NCBI GenBank assembly: GCA_963699495.1
Contig: CAVOUB010000001.1
Location: 1-64,000 of the forward strand
Direction of reading: 5' to 3'
Length of the DNA: 64,000 nucleotides
Origin: JAIBJN01 sp963699495
GTDB lineage: Bacteria > Actinomycetota > Thermoleophilia > Gaiellales > Gaiellaceae
In this document: positions 18,730 through 27,406 of the stretch, piece after piece
Layout: every line of letters begins with the position of its first letter
Position numbering within the stretch: the stretch's first letter is position 1
Notes under the pieces: model-generated
Seen by the model: the letters and a program-made list of their open reading frames with translations, nothing else
Databases searched by the model: none
What the model was told of the DNA's origin: nothing
Position numbers and translations under genes: made by a program

Positions 18730-19584
18730 ATGTCGACAGCTCAGATACTCGTTCTCGGCGCGATCGCGGGATTCACGATCTACCTCGGGCTTCCGCTGGC
18801 CCGGGTCGAGAAGGCCACGCCGCGGCTCCACGCCGGTCTCAGCGGGCTCGCCGCCGGGATTCTCCTCTTCCTCCTCTGGGACATCCTGTCGAACGGAGTA
18901 GCTCCCGTGGAGGAGGCCCTGGAAGAGGCCGTGGAGGGGACAGGCTCCTGGGGCGACTTCGCCGGCCTCTCCGCCCTCCTCGCGGGTGGCGTCGTCGCCG
19001 GCCTGATGAGCCTCGTCTACTACGACGGCTGGATCAAGCGCCGACGCAGCTCAGACTTTGTCGGCCCCGGTGCCGCGGCGATCGACGAGTTCGCGTCGCG
19101 CTCCGTCTTCGAGCGCCTGGCGCCCGCGCACCGGCTCGCGCTCCTGATCGCGATCGGCATCGGCCTGCACAACTTCGGCGAGGGGCTCGCGATCGGGCAG
19201 GCCGGGGCCACCGGAGAGATCAGCCTCGCCCTCGCGCTCATCGTCGGCTTCGGGCTCCACAACGCCACCGAAGGCTTCGCCATCGTCGGGCCCATGTCGG
19301 GCGAGGCCGAGCGACCGACCTGGGCGTTCCTCGCTCTTCTCGGGCTGATCGGAGGAGGCCCGACGTTCCTGGGCACGCTGATCGGAAACGCCTGGGTGAA
19401 CGAGGCCGTCTCGGTCGCGTTCTTCGCGCTGGCGGCCGGCTCGATCATCTACGTCCTCCAGGAGGTCCTGAACGTCAACCGGAAGTTCGGATACCCGGTC
19501 CTCGTCACGTGGATGCTCCTGCTCGGTCTCGCCCTCGGCTTCGGGACGGACTTCGTGCTCGAGGCGGCCGAGCTCGCGAGCTGA
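18730..19584 (+). CDS. ZIP-family divalent metal transporter
   Basis: A 284-residue inner-membrane ZIP transporter, importing Zn2+, Fe2+ or Mn2+. The binuclear metal site is visible in the paired motifs GIGLHNFGEGLAIG and GFGLHNATEGFAIVG. About seven to eight hydrophobic helices span the protein. An arginine-rich cytoplasmic loop near IKRRRSSD stands in for the more usual histidine-rich loop. ATG start with a weak ribosome site. A palindromic operator just upstream, shared with the iron-uptake genes, suggests repression by a metal-sensing regulator. Confidence 0.88.
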   Translation: MSTAQILVLGAIAGFTIYLGLPLARVEKATPRLHAGLSGLAAGILLFLLWDILSNGVAPVEEALEEAVEGTGSWGDFAGLSALLAGGVVAGLMSLVYYDGWIKRRRSSDFVGPGAAAIDEFASRSVFERLAPAHRLALLIAIGIGLHNFGEGLAIGQAGATGEISLALALIVGFGLHNATEGFAIVGPMSGEAERPTWAFLALLGLIGGGPTFLGTLIGNAWVNEAVSVAFFALAAGSIIYVLQEVLNVNRKFGYPVLVTWMLLLGLALGFGTDFVLEAAELAS

Positions 19585-19639
19585 CCGGGATCGGAACCTA
19601 GTCCGAGCTTCGGCTCCGCTCGAGGAGGGCGTGACGCGG

Positions 19640-19667
19640 CGGTCTTGAAACCGTCATCCGTCCCTAG
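19640..19667 (+). repeat. Possible third, degenerate tRNA-Ser anticodon-arm fragment
   Basis: CGGTCTTGAAACCGTCATCC followed by GTCCCTAG matches the start of the two tRNA-Ser remnants at about 24 of 28 positions with one gap. No T-arm or acceptor strand follows. It overlaps the stop codon of the minus-strand P-loop gene. It may be chance similarity. Confidence 0.3.
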
Positions 19668-20695
19668 AGGGCGCGGCTCTCGCGCAGCGAGGGCCTATCG
19701 GTGAGCGCCGCGGAGAGTATGGGGTCGAGCTCGTCGCGGGACGCGGGCCCCATCAAGCTGAGCGTCCGTATGCCCGTCAGCCTCTCGGCGAGCTCGATCC
19801 CTGCATCCGTGGCCGCGGCCCGCCCGCTCACGAGGTCCGGCGTGACCTCGAAGGCCGCCTGGACGCCCAGGACCGCATAGGGGTCGGACGCGCAGAGGAC
19901 GGTCAGCCGAAGCGCGTCGCGGACCCCCTCGACGGCCGCCTCGCCGTTGTACGGCTCGAGCGGAGAAGCGCCCGCCTCCGCGACGAGCACATCGACATCG
20001 GCCTCCTCCACGAGGGCGAAGAGGTGGCCGAGCGCGCGCGCCATCTCGTCCGCCGGGCAGATCGTGGAGGGGAGACCTGCGTCGACGAAGTCGAAGACGG
20101 CGTCCGCACCCGCATCCCTCATCTGCAGGATGTCGCGGAACCGGCCCACGCCGGTCAGCTTGGCCCCACCGACGCGCAAGTCGCGTGCCAGGAGGTGGCG
20201 AATGATGCTGCAGGCCGCCGTCGTCTTTCCGGCCTCCATCGAGGTCCCGATGATGAGCACCGCCGGTGTGGCGAGCCTTCGGGGGGGAAGATCAGCGATC
20301 CAGCGGACCATCGTCGCCTTCTCCCCGTCGACGATCACGTGACCGCCGTAAGCGAGCGACGTCAGGGGCCCGAGATCGCCCGCGAGCGAGGTGCACTTGC
20401 CGAACACCCCCGCGGTGCTGAGGCTCTCCAGACGGCCGTCCGTGCCAATCGAACGCCAGTCGCCCACGGCCTCGAGCGTCGCCGCGCGGCTCCCGAGAGC
20501 GCCGACGACGAGATCACCGGCCGCGATCGCAGCCATCCGTCCGTCCCAGCGCTCGATGCCGCGGTGGGGCGCGAGCACCCGGCCGACCACGAAGTCGCCC
20601 GTGCTCCAGGAGCTCCGTGGGAGGGGCTCGACCGTGAACAGCCGTTCGTCCAGCCTCGCGACGCGCGTGACGCTGGTGAAGGCGTAGCGATCCAT
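19664..20695 (-). CDS. P-loop NTPase-like protein (DUF1611-like)
   Basis: A 343-residue protein. An N-terminal beta-rich part is followed by a P-loop (IIGTSMEAGKTTAACSIIRHLL, near residue 140) and a segment (VGGAKLTGVGRFRDILQM, FDFVDAGLPST) that resembles the DUF1611/dethiobiotin-synthetase class of small-molecule ligases or kinases. ADVDVLVAEAGASPLEPYNG may be the Walker B-side loop. It starts 2 bases after the M20 peptidase stop, so the two are coexpressed. Substrate unknown. Peptide or amino-acid metabolism is inferred only from the neighbour. Confidence 0.6.
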   Translation of the reverse strand: MDRYAFTSVTRVARLDERLFTVEPLPRSSWSTGDFVVGRVLAPHRGIERWDGRMAAIAAGDLVVGALGSRAATLEAVGDWRSIGTDGRLESLSTAGVFGKCTSLAGDLGPLTSLAYGGHVIVDGEKATMVRWIADLPPRRLATPAVLIIGTSMEAGKTTAACSIIRHLLARDLRVGGAKLTGVGRFRDILQMRDAGADAVFDFVDAGLPSTICPADEMARALGHLFALVEEADVDVLVAEAGASPLEPYNGEAAVEGVRDALRLTVLCASDPYAVLGVQAAFEVTPDLVSGRAAATDAGIELAERLTGIRTLSLMGPASRDELDPILSAALTDRPSLRESRAL

Positions 20696-20697
20696 CG

Positions 20698-21894
20698 CTA
20701 GACCGCCGCCTGGACTGCAGTGTCGGCCGGCACGGCGAGCTCGACGGGGGCCAGGAGCAGGAGGGCGAGCAAGGCCGCCCGTTCCGGAAGCCGTGAGATC
20801 TCGACGTGCTCGTGGTCGGCGTGCGCCCCGTCGCCGACCGGCCCAAGTCCGTCGAGCGTGGCCGTGTAGAGGCTGGTGAGGTTTCCGTCGGAGGCACCTC
20901 CCACGCCCGCCTCCTCCAGGGAGAGGCCGAGCTCCGTTCCGATCCGCTTGGCGGCGAGCCAGAGGGCGCGATTGCGGGCCGTACGGGACAGCGGCGGCCG
21001 CCCGAACGACCCCGTCACGCGGAGCGACGCCGCATCCTGAACCGGGGCGAGCCGCCGGATCGCCGCCTCGACGCGCCGGCCATCCTCCTCCGTCCGGACG
21101 CGAACGTCGATTGCTGCGCTGGCGGTCGGCGCAACGACGTTCCGGCGCAGCCCGCCGTCGATGGCGCCGACGTTGACGGTGATCCCACGGTCGGGATCGT
21201 TGAGCGCGAAGAGGTGCTGGATCTGGTACGAGAGCTCGAGGATCGCGCTCACGCCCTCGCCGGGGCTGACTCCGGCATGGGACGCCTTTCCGGCGACCTC
21301 CAGCGTGAAGGCACCCGCGGACTTCCGCTCCGTCTTCAGCTTTCCGCTCGGGCCAAAGCCGGGCTCGAGGACGAACGCGCGGCCGGCGGAACGGGCGAGG
21401 CGGAGGAGGTGGCGCCCGGAGTCCGAGCTGCCGAGCTCCTCGTCGCTCACGACGAACGCCACCGGCGTCACCGTCGGGGTGAGTTCGAGCGCCGAGAGCG
21501 CTTGAAGTGCGAAGAGCATCTGGACGAGACCGCCCTTCATGTCGAAGACGCCCGGCCCGTAGAGCCGCCCGTCGACCGCGCGCACGGGCATCCGCTCGAG
21601 CGTCCCGAGCGGCCACACCGTGTCGAGATGGCCGACGAGGAGTTGGAAGGGATGCCCGCGCAGGCGATCGCGCGGGTGCGCGAGCAGGTGGTCGCCGGCG
21701 CCCCGGCCGCGAACCCGCCGAACCGCGAAGCCGAGCGCGCCGAAAGCCTCGCCGAGCAGTCCGAACGCCTCCTGCTGGGCGCCCGGAACGAGCGAGGGCG
21801 ACTCGGCGCGGGCAAGCTGCGCGAGCAGCTCGCACATGGCCGACTCCTGGTCCGTGAGCCAGGCGAGAACTCTGCTCGCGTCGCGGTCGCCCAT
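20698..21894 (-). CDS. M20-family metallopeptidase (carboxypeptidase G2/ArgE type)
   Basis: A 398-residue di-zinc amidohydrolase. VGHLDTVWPLG holds the first histidine and aspartate, FDMKGGLVQ the bridging aspartate, VSDEELGS the catalytic glutamates, and DGAHADHEHVEI the last histidine. KASHAGVSPGEG lies in the dimerisation domain. It likely cleaves an N-acyl-amino acid or a short peptide. The ATG at 21894 is preferred over longer frames whose extra residues fit no family. The gaps to the genes on both sides are 2 bases, so this is one operon. Confidence 0.85.
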   Translation of the reverse strand: MGDRDASRVLAWLTDQESAMCELLAQLARAESPSLVPGAQQEAFGLLGEAFGALGFAVRRVRGRGAGDHLLAHPRDRLRGHPFQLLVGHLDTVWPLGTLERMPVRAVDGRLYGPGVFDMKGGLVQMLFALQALSALELTPTVTPVAFVVSDEELGSSDSGRHLLRLARSAGRAFVLEPGFGPSGKLKTERKSAGAFTLEVAGKASHAGVSPGEGVSAILELSYQIQHLFALNDPDRGITVNVGAIDGGLRRNVVAPTASAAIDVRVRTEEDGRRVEAAIRRLAPVQDAASLRVTGSFGRPPLSRTARNRALWLAAKRIGTELGLSLEEAGVGGASDGNLTSLYTATLDGLGPVGDGAHADHEHVEISRLPERAALLALLLLAPVELAVPADTAVQAAV

Positions 21895-21896
21895 GG

Positions 21897-22511
21897 CTAG
21901 AGGGAGAAGCGCGCGGGGAACGGAAACGAGTCCGTGTCGGCGATGCGGGCGAACCGGCCGGGGCTCAGGTACGCAAGGAGGGGCAGATCGCGGACGATTT
22001 CCGCGTCCTCGCCCTCGGAGATCCGCAAAGCGCGCTCGTCGACGTGCGCGGCGACCACCCTCCCGACGACGAGCACGGCCTCGTCGAATCCCTCCACGAT
22101 TCGGTCGAGCGTGCACTCGAGATAGAGGTAACACCCGTCGACGAGCACGCCGTCCACGACGGAGGCGGGAAAGGTCGTCACCGCCGCGAGGTTCGGCTTG
22201 GCGTCGTCCTCCCGCGCAGCGGCGGCGAGGCTCGAAACGACAACGGCCTCGGGCAGCGGGAAGCTGACCGTGAACTCCTCCCGGGCGCGAACGTTGGTGT
22301 ACGTCGCGTGCCGCGGGGTGCAGACGAAGGAGTAGTAATCCTTCCAGCCCAGAGGCATGGCCATGTGCTTCGGCGCGATGTCATAGCTGTCGTCGGGCTC
22401 CTTGGTCCCGACGAGGACAAGAGGCGCAACGGTGAAGAACCGGCTCCAGATTGGAACCTCGGTGGGGAGTCGAACCAAGGAAGCCAACGACGCGCCTTTC
22501 ACAGCAGGCAC
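21897..22511 (-). CDS. Flavin reductase-like FMN split-barrel protein
   Basis: A 204-residue protein with the split-barrel layout of flavin reductase-like domains: VAPLVLVGTKEPDDSYDIAPK, YYSFVCTPRHATYTNVRAREEFTVSFP and CTLDRIVEGFDEAVLVVGRVV. Such proteins bind FMN and reduce flavin or act directly on small molecules. GTG start. It is the first gene of a three-gene minus-strand operon with the M20 peptidase and P-loop protein, so an oxidoreductase step in the same peptide or amide pathway is plausible. Confidence 0.75.
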   Translation of the reverse strand: MPAVKGASLASLVRLPTEVPIWSRFFTVAPLVLVGTKEPDDSYDIAPKHMAMPLGWKDYYSFVCTPRHATYTNVRAREEFTVSFPLPEAVVVSSLAAAAREDDAKPNLAAVTTFPASVVDGVLVDGCYLYLECTLDRIVEGFDEAVLVVGRVVAAHVDERALRISEGEDAEIVRDLPLLAYLSPGRFARIADTDSFPFPARFSL

Positions 22512-22551
22512 ATGGTCCTCGGCCCGGCACCGACAGGCATCAGCGGCCCCT

Positions 22552-22576
22552 CTGATCCGGGCTGCGGCGGACTACT
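22552..22576 (+). repeat. Dispersed 25-bp repeat, copy 1
   Basis: CTGATCCGGGCTGCGGCGGA followed by CTACT recurs at 58224-58248 with one mismatch. The preceding 12 to 15 bases are also similar. Both copies lie in intergenic DNA just outside a minus-strand gene (upstream of it here, downstream at 58224). Confidence 0.6.
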
Positions 22577-22739
22577 GAAATCGGCCGGACCCGTTCGACC
22601 ATCGCGTCGTCGGCGCGTCGGCGAGGTCGCGGACGAAGCCAGGCGCCGAGGACATCCCTGGTGCTGCCGTATCCTTCGGCTCGGCGCCCGGTGGGGTCGG
22701 TGCCGGCCCGGGAGCTGCCCACCGCCCCGTCGACGAACG

Positions 22740-23678
22740 ATGCCCAAGACCCAACCGAACTCGCCCCAACCGCAGTCGCCTACCGTCGTCTCGGCGCGCG
22801 GGGTGGTCAAGCGCTATGGGAACACCGTCGCCCTCGCGGGCCTCGACCTTGACGTCGGCACCGGGATCACAGGCCTGCTCGGTTCGAACGGCGCCGGCAA
22901 GACGACGTTCCTGTCGCTGGTGCTCGGGCTCCGCTCCCGGGACGAAGGCGACCTCGTCGTCCTCGGGGAGGATCCCGCGACGGCGGGCATCGACGTGCGC
23001 GCGCGAATCGGCTACGCGCCCGAGCACCACGATCTGCCCACGGAGCTCGCAGCCGCCGACTTCGTGCGGCACCTCGCCGAGGTCCACCTCCTCCCTCCCC
23101 GCGCCGCCGTCCAGCGTGCGAACGACGCGCTGTGGCTGGTCGGGCTCGGCGAGGAGCGCTTTCGGCAGGTCGGGGCGATGTCGACCGGGCAGAGGCAGCG
23201 CGTCAAGCTCGCGGCGGCGATCGCGCACGACCCGGAGCTCGTGCTCCTCGACGAGCCGACGGACGGGCTCGACCCCGTGCAGCGGACGGAGATGCTCGAC
23301 CTCATCCACCGCATCGGCTCGGAGTTCGGCATGGACATCGTCATCTCGTCCCACCATCTCGAGGAGGTGGAGAGGATCTGCGACTCGGTGGTGATCGTCG
23401 AGGGCGGCGTCGTCGTCCGCGCAGGCACTCTCGCCGACCTCCGCCGCGGGCCGGAGGGCCTCGTGGTCGAGGTGGACGAGCGCGCCGACGAGCTCGCGGC
23501 CCTCCTGACCGAGCGCGGCTTCGACGTCACCGAGGACACAGGCGTGCTTCGCCTGGCCGGGGCCGACGGCGACCATGACGCGGTCCGAGACGCCGTCGCC
23601 GAGCTCGGCATCGGGCTCCGGAAGCTCGCGCCGCGCGGACGGACGCTCGAGGACGTGTATCTGGGGACGGGAGCATGA
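22740..23678 (+). CDS. ABC transporter ATP-binding protein (first pair)
   Basis: A 312-residue ABC ATPase. Walker A is GSNGAGKTT, the signature motif STGQRQRVKLA, Walker B LVLLDEPTDGLD, and the H-loop histidine is in VISSHHLEEVE. The C-terminal tail after about residue 220 is typical of the NatA/CcmA-like exporters that work with ABC-2 permeases. The ATG at 22740 begins a proline- and glutamine-rich lead before the domain. It overlaps its permease gene by 4 bases. Confidence 0.88.
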   Translation: MPKTQPNSPQPQSPTVVSARGVVKRYGNTVALAGLDLDVGTGITGLLGSNGAGKTTFLSLVLGLRSRDEGDLVVLGEDPATAGIDVRARIGYAPEHHDLPTELAAADFVRHLAEVHLLPPRAAVQRANDALWLVGLGEERFRQVGAMSTGQRQRVKLAAAIAHDPELVLLDEPTDGLDPVQRTEMLDLIHRIGSEFGMDIVISSHHLEEVERICDSVVIVEGGVVVRAGTLADLRRGPEGLVVEVDERADELAALLTERGFDVTEDTGVLRLAGADGDHDAVRDAVAELGIGLRKLAPRGRTLEDVYLGTGA

Positions 23679-24553
23679 GCTCGCAGGAAGGGGCGCGCCT
23701 CTTCGACCTCGGCTATCGACGCTACGACGGGCCGCGGCGGGAGCCCGTGGGGGCGGTCTTCACACTCGCGGTCTTCACCGTGCGGCGGGTGCTCGGGCTC
23801 GGCCGCGGCGCACGCCACAAGGTGCTGCCTGCGCTCACGCTCGTGATCGCCTACGCCCCCGCCCTCGTCTCGGTGGCCTTCGCGGCGCTCCTCGATCCAC
23901 TCCCGGTCGACGATCTCATCACCTACGGCGAGTACCACTTCTTCATCGGCAGCGCGCTCACCCTCTTCGCGGCGCTCGTCGCCCCGGAGGCGCTCTGCCC
24001 CGACCGGCGCTCGGGGATGCTCGGGCTCTACCTCGCCGGCCCGCTCGATCGCAACCGCTATCTCGTTGCCAAGGGCGCGGCCGTGCTCGCGGTCATGCTC
24101 GCGATCACCCTCGGCCCACTGCTCTTCATGCTCGCCGCGTTCGTGGTCGCCGGATACGGCCCGAGTCTCGGTGAGACGCCCGGGCTCCTGCTCCGCATCC
24201 TCGCCGCCGGGATCGCAACGGCACTTCTGTACGCCTCCGTCTCGATGGCGGTCTCGAGCTTCACCACCCGGCGCGCGGCCGCCGCGGTCGCCGTCGTGCT
24301 CCTCCTGACCGTCCCCGTCATCGTGGCCCGGAGCGCGATCGAGAGCGCGGGCGCCCCGGACGCGCTCGACCTCCTCAGCCTGCCCTTCGTCCCCGCCGAG
24401 CTCTCGTACCGGATCTTCGGCGAGGTCCACCACGAGGGCACGCCCATCGAGGACCTTTCGACGTGGCTCATCGTCGCCGGCCTGGCCGGGTGGACGGCGG
24501 CCGGCGCCGCGGCGTGCTGGCTCCGCTACCGGCGCATCGAGGCCTACCGGTGA
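23675..24553 (+). CDS. ABC-2-type permease (first pair)
   Basis: A 292-residue membrane protein with about six hydrophobic helices (for example VLPALTLVIAYAPALVSVAFAALL and AVLAVMLAITLGPLLFMLAAFVV). The short YRRYDGPRREP segment near the N-terminus recurs in actinobacterial ABC-2 permeases. It overlaps the ATPase genes on both sides by 4 bases. The cargo cannot be read from sequence. Confidence 0.8.
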   Translation: MSSQEGARLFDLGYRRYDGPRREPVGAVFTLAVFTVRRVLGLGRGARHKVLPALTLVIAYAPALVSVAFAALLDPLPVDDLITYGEYHFFIGSALTLFAALVAPEALCPDRRSGMLGLYLAGPLDRNRYLVAKGAAVLAVMLAITLGPLLFMLAAFVVAGYGPSLGETPGLLLRILAAGIATALLYASVSMAVSSFTTRRAAAAVAVVLLLTVPVIVARSAIESAGAPDALDLLSLPFVPAELSYRIFGEVHHEGTPIEDLSTWLIVAGLAGWTAAGAAACWLRYRRIEAYR

Positions 24554-25482
24554 GTGGAGTCGCCGCCGAGCCCCGCCTCGTCGCGGAGGGCGTCTCGAAA
24601 TGGTTCGGCCCCCTGGTCGCCGTCTCCGACGTCAGCTTCGACGTCGGCCCCGGCGTGACCGCGCTCCTGGGGCCGAACGGCGCGGGCAAGTCGACGATGC
24701 TGCGGATGCTCTGCGGGCTCGCCCGACCCTCCCGGGGCACGATCCGGGTGCTGGGCCGGGACCCGCGCACCGACATCGGAGTCACCCGCTCCATCGGCCT
24801 CGTGCCCCAGCAGGAAAGCGTCTTCGAGCCGCTCACGGCCCGCCGGTTCGTGCAGCTCACCGCCACGCTGCACGGGCTTCCCGATCCGGATGCCGCGGCG
24901 GCGGCCGCCCTCGAGATGGTAGGCCTCGATCCCTCCGACCCGCGCCGGCTGCCTGCGTACTCGAAGGGCATGCGGCAGCGCGTCAAGGTGGCCCAGGGGC
25001 TCGTCCACGACCCGGACGTGATCATGCTGGACGAGCCGCTGACAGGGCTCGATCCGCGCCAGCGGGCGGACATGATCGCGCTCTTCCGGCGTCTCGGCGC
25101 CGAGGGACGCTGCGTGCTCGTCTCCAGCCACGTGCTCGACGAGGTCGAGCGGCTCGGCTCGCGCATCCTCGTCATGTCCCAGGGCCGGCTCGCCGCAGCC
25201 GGCGACTTCCACGAGCTGCGGGCGCTGATGGACGACCGGCCCCTGCGGGTGCGGGTGCGCACCAACCGGCCGCGCGAGCTCGCGGGCGCGCTGCTCGAGG
25301 CCGGGACGGTCGTCGGCGCCCGGCTCGACGGCGAGCAGTTGATCGAGCTCGACACGAACGACGCCAGGGCGCTGGCGCGCGCGCTGGCGCCGGTCGCGCG
25401 AGACCGAGACGCGAGCCTGCTCGAGGTCAGGCCCCTCGACGCAGATCTCGAGGGCGTCTTCCGCTACCTGGTGCAGCGATGA
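24550..25482 (+). CDS. ABC transporter ATP-binding protein (second pair)
   Basis: A 310-residue ABC ATPase with GPNGAGKST (Walker A), YSKGMRQRVKVAQ (signature), VIMLDEPLTGLD (Walker B) and LVSSHVLDEVE (H-loop). The C-terminal part (RVRVRTNRPRELAGALLEAG) is the accessory domain of gliding/ABC-2 exporters. The GTG at 24550 overlaps the stop of the first permease. Its own stop overlaps the second permease. The four genes probably form one transport unit or two that are coexpressed. Confidence 0.88.
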   Translation: MSGVAAEPRLVAEGVSKWFGPLVAVSDVSFDVGPGVTALLGPNGAGKSTMLRMLCGLARPSRGTIRVLGRDPRTDIGVTRSIGLVPQQESVFEPLTARRFVQLTATLHGLPDPDAAAAAALEMVGLDPSDPRRLPAYSKGMRQRVKVAQGLVHDPDVIMLDEPLTGLDPRQRADMIALFRRLGAEGRCVLVSSHVLDEVERLGSRILVMSQGRLAAAGDFHELRALMDDRPLRVRVRTNRPRELAGALLEAGTVVGARLDGEQLIELDTNDARALARALAPVARDRDASLLEVRPLDADLEGVFRYLVQR

Positions 25483-26237
25483 GCGCGCTGGACACGGCGT
25501 CGGCCGTCCCGGCCCGAAGGCCGCGCACGGCGGCATCGCTCGGGGCGCTGTATCGCCTCATGCTCCGCACGCAGGTCACGATCCCCCGCCTGCTCGGCAT
25601 CGGAGCCCTCGGCGCGCTGTCGGTGCTGCTGGGCGCCTTCGCCCGCTGGGGGGACAACATCCCCCTGCAGGCCGCGGCGGACGTCGTCGCGTCCTACGGC
25701 CTCGGCATCGTCGTGCCGCTGGCGGCGCTGTGGCTCGGCACCTCGGCGATCGGGGACCTCATCGAGGACCGCCTGCTCGTCTACCTCTGGCTGAAGCCGG
25801 TGCCGCGCTGGCAGCTCCCCGCCGCGGCCGTTCTCGCCACGATCACCCTTGTCGTGCCGCTGACCGCCCTGCCGCTCGCCGCCTCGGCCTTCGCTGCGGG
25901 TGCCGGAGAGCTTGCGCCCGCGGCCGCGCTCGCGGCATCCCTCGCGGCGTGCGCCTATGCCGGGCTCTTCGTGGCGGCCGGGCTCTGGTTTCGGCGGGCT
26001 GTGTGGTGGGGGCTGGCGTTCGTGCTGCTCTGGGAGAACGCCGGCGCGTACGCATCGGACGGTACCGCACGCTTCACGGTGACGAGCTGGGCGCGTTCGA
26101 TCGCCTCCACGGTGCAGGGCGTCGACGTCCCGCTGGACGGGCGCTCCGTCGTCGCCGCTCTCGTCGTCCTGCCCGCGATCGCGATCGCCGGCTGGCTGGC
26201 CGCGACGGTGCGGTATCGCCGCGCGGACGTGGACTGA
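25479..26237 (+). CDS. ABC-2-type permease (second pair)
   Basis: A 252-residue membrane protein with about six helices (GALGALSVLLGAF, YGLGIVVPLAALWLGTSAI, LPAAAVLATITLVVPLTALPLAA, AACAYAGLFVAAGLWF). GDLIEDRLLVYLWLKPVPRW is the cytoplasmic coupling loop typical of ABC-2 permeases. It overlaps the ATPase gene by 4 bases and ends the transporter operon. Confidence 0.8.
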   Translation: MSALDTASAVPARRPRTAASLGALYRLMLRTQVTIPRLLGIGALGALSVLLGAFARWGDNIPLQAAADVVASYGLGIVVPLAALWLGTSAIGDLIEDRLLVYLWLKPVPRWQLPAAAVLATITLVVPLTALPLAASAFAAGAGELAPAAALAASLAACAYAGLFVAAGLWFRRAVWWGLAFVLLWENAGAYASDGTARFTVTSWARSIASTVQGVDVPLDGRSVVAALVVLPAIAIAGWLAATVRYRRADVD

Positions 26238-26296
26238 CGCTTAGCTCGCCGAGCCCGGCGGCGGAGCCGAACCGACCCTGCCTACACTGAGGGGCG

Positions 26297-26605
26297 ATGA
26301 CGAACCAGATGCGAGAGGCTCCGGGCCCCTCCCGGGCGGCGGCGAGCCCGCTCGACGAAGTGCTACGGCGCGTGAATCGCGTTCGGGTCGAGCAGGGTGC
26401 CGACCCGCTCTACGAGCTCCCGGCCGCCTGCACCGCGTGGGACGGAGGCGGATGCGTGCTCGAGCGCGCCTTCGAGGATCTCGGCGTCGTGGTCGTCGAC
26501 TACCGGCGCGCCTACGGCCGGGGCGTCGCCTTCGAGCACGGGCTGGGCGGCTTCATCTGCGACTTCGACGCGGGCCGCTACCCGGAGCTTCTGGCCGGGC
26601 GCTGA
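26297..26605 (+). CDS. Hypothetical protein
   Basis: A 102-residue protein with a proline/alanine-rich start and a compact C-terminal part containing two cysteines (ELPAACTAWDGGGCVLERAF) and GLGGFICDFDAGRYPELLAG. I do not recognise the family. The amino-acid make-up is natural and the ATG is well placed after the transporter operon. It is followed closely by another gene on the same strand. Confidence 0.5.
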   Translation: MTNQMREAPGPSRAAASPLDEVLRRVNRVRVEQGADPLYELPAACTAWDGGGCVLERAFEDLGVVVVDYRRAYGRGVAFEHGLGGFICDFDAGRYPELLAGR

Positions 26606-26621
26606 CGGCCGGAGGCGGGCC

Positions 26622-27404
26622 GTGGTCCGGACCGTGAATTCCGACGAGGAGCTGGATCGGCTCTACGGGCTTCCGCTCGAGGAGTTCACGCAGGCGCGAA
26701 ACGAGCTCGGCCGCGAGCTCCGGGAAGCCGGAGAGCGTGAGGCGGCCGAGCAGGTGAAAGCTCTTCCAAAGCCCTCGCTCTCGGCCTGGACCGTGAACCA
26801 ACTCGCGCGCAAGGAGCGTCTGCAGATTCGCTCCCTCCTGACTGTCGGAGAGCGCCTGCGAAACGCCCAGGCAGACCTCCTGCAGGGAGGAAGCCCGAGC
26901 GAGCTCCAGGAAGCGCTGCAGAAGCAGCGCGAGGTGGTCGGAGCGCTCCTCGAGAGCGCGAAGGGCATCTTGCAGGCAGCGGGCCACCCCGCCACGGAGA
27001 CCACGCTGGAGCGCATCCGCGGGACGCTGTCCTCCGCAGCCGGCGACGAAGCGGGGACTCGGCTGCTCGAAGCGGGGAGGTTGACGAGGGATCTCGACCC
27101 CGCCGGGTTCGCCGCGCTCCGGCTCGGAGCCCCGACCGCCGGCCCGCCCCGGGCGAAGCGCCGGGGAGCGGACGAAGCTCGCAAGAGACGGGTCGAGGAG
27201 GCCGCGCGCCTGGTGGAGGAGTTGCGCGCCGAGGTCGCCGAGGGAAAGGCGCATGCCCGCCGGGCGAAAGGCGAGGCACGAAGAGCGGAGCGTGCGGCAG
27301 AAGCCGCGAAGGAGGCCGCCAAGCGGTCGGAGGAAGAGCTGGAGCGGCTGGCCGCACGTCTCGAAGCTGCCAGGGACGCGCTCGACCGCGCTCGCTCGTC
27401 GTGA
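26622..27404 (+). CDS. Coiled-coil hypothetical protein
   Basis: A 260-residue, alanine-, arginine- and glutamate-rich protein. The N-terminal block (DEELDRLYGLPLEEFTQARNEL, ALPKPSLSAWTVNQLARKER) recurs in uncharacterised actinobacterial proteins. The last 80 residues (KRRVEEAARLVEELRAEVAE through KRSEEELERLAARLEAARDAL) are a long charged coiled coil. The GTG at 26622 follows a GGAGG-like site; GTG 26634 is an alternative. The stop is 3 bases from the convergent VOC gene. Role unknown. Confidence 0.65.
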   Translation: MVRTVNSDEELDRLYGLPLEEFTQARNELGRELREAGEREAAEQVKALPKPSLSAWTVNQLARKERLQIRSLLTVGERLRNAQADLLQGGSPSELQEALQKQREVVGALLESAKGILQAAGHPATETTLERIRGTLSSAAGDEAGTRLLEAGRLTRDLDPAGFAALRLGAPTAGPPRAKRRGADEARKRRVEEAARLVEELRAEVAEGKAHARRAKGEARRAERAAEAAKEAAKRSEEELERLAARLEAARDALDRARSS

Positions 27405-27406
27405 CG

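Noticed and set aside
19664..21835. One long minus-strand frame spanning the P-loop and M20 genes
   Set aside because: The M20 domain lies in a different frame there. The P-loop protein starts at its own ATG at 20695, and the extra N-terminal part is a shadow.
22044..22739. Long plus-strand frame upstream of the first ABC ATPase
   Set aside because: It overlaps the flavin reductase-like gene on the other strand and has no domain pattern; the ATPase domain is preceded by its own ATG at 22740.
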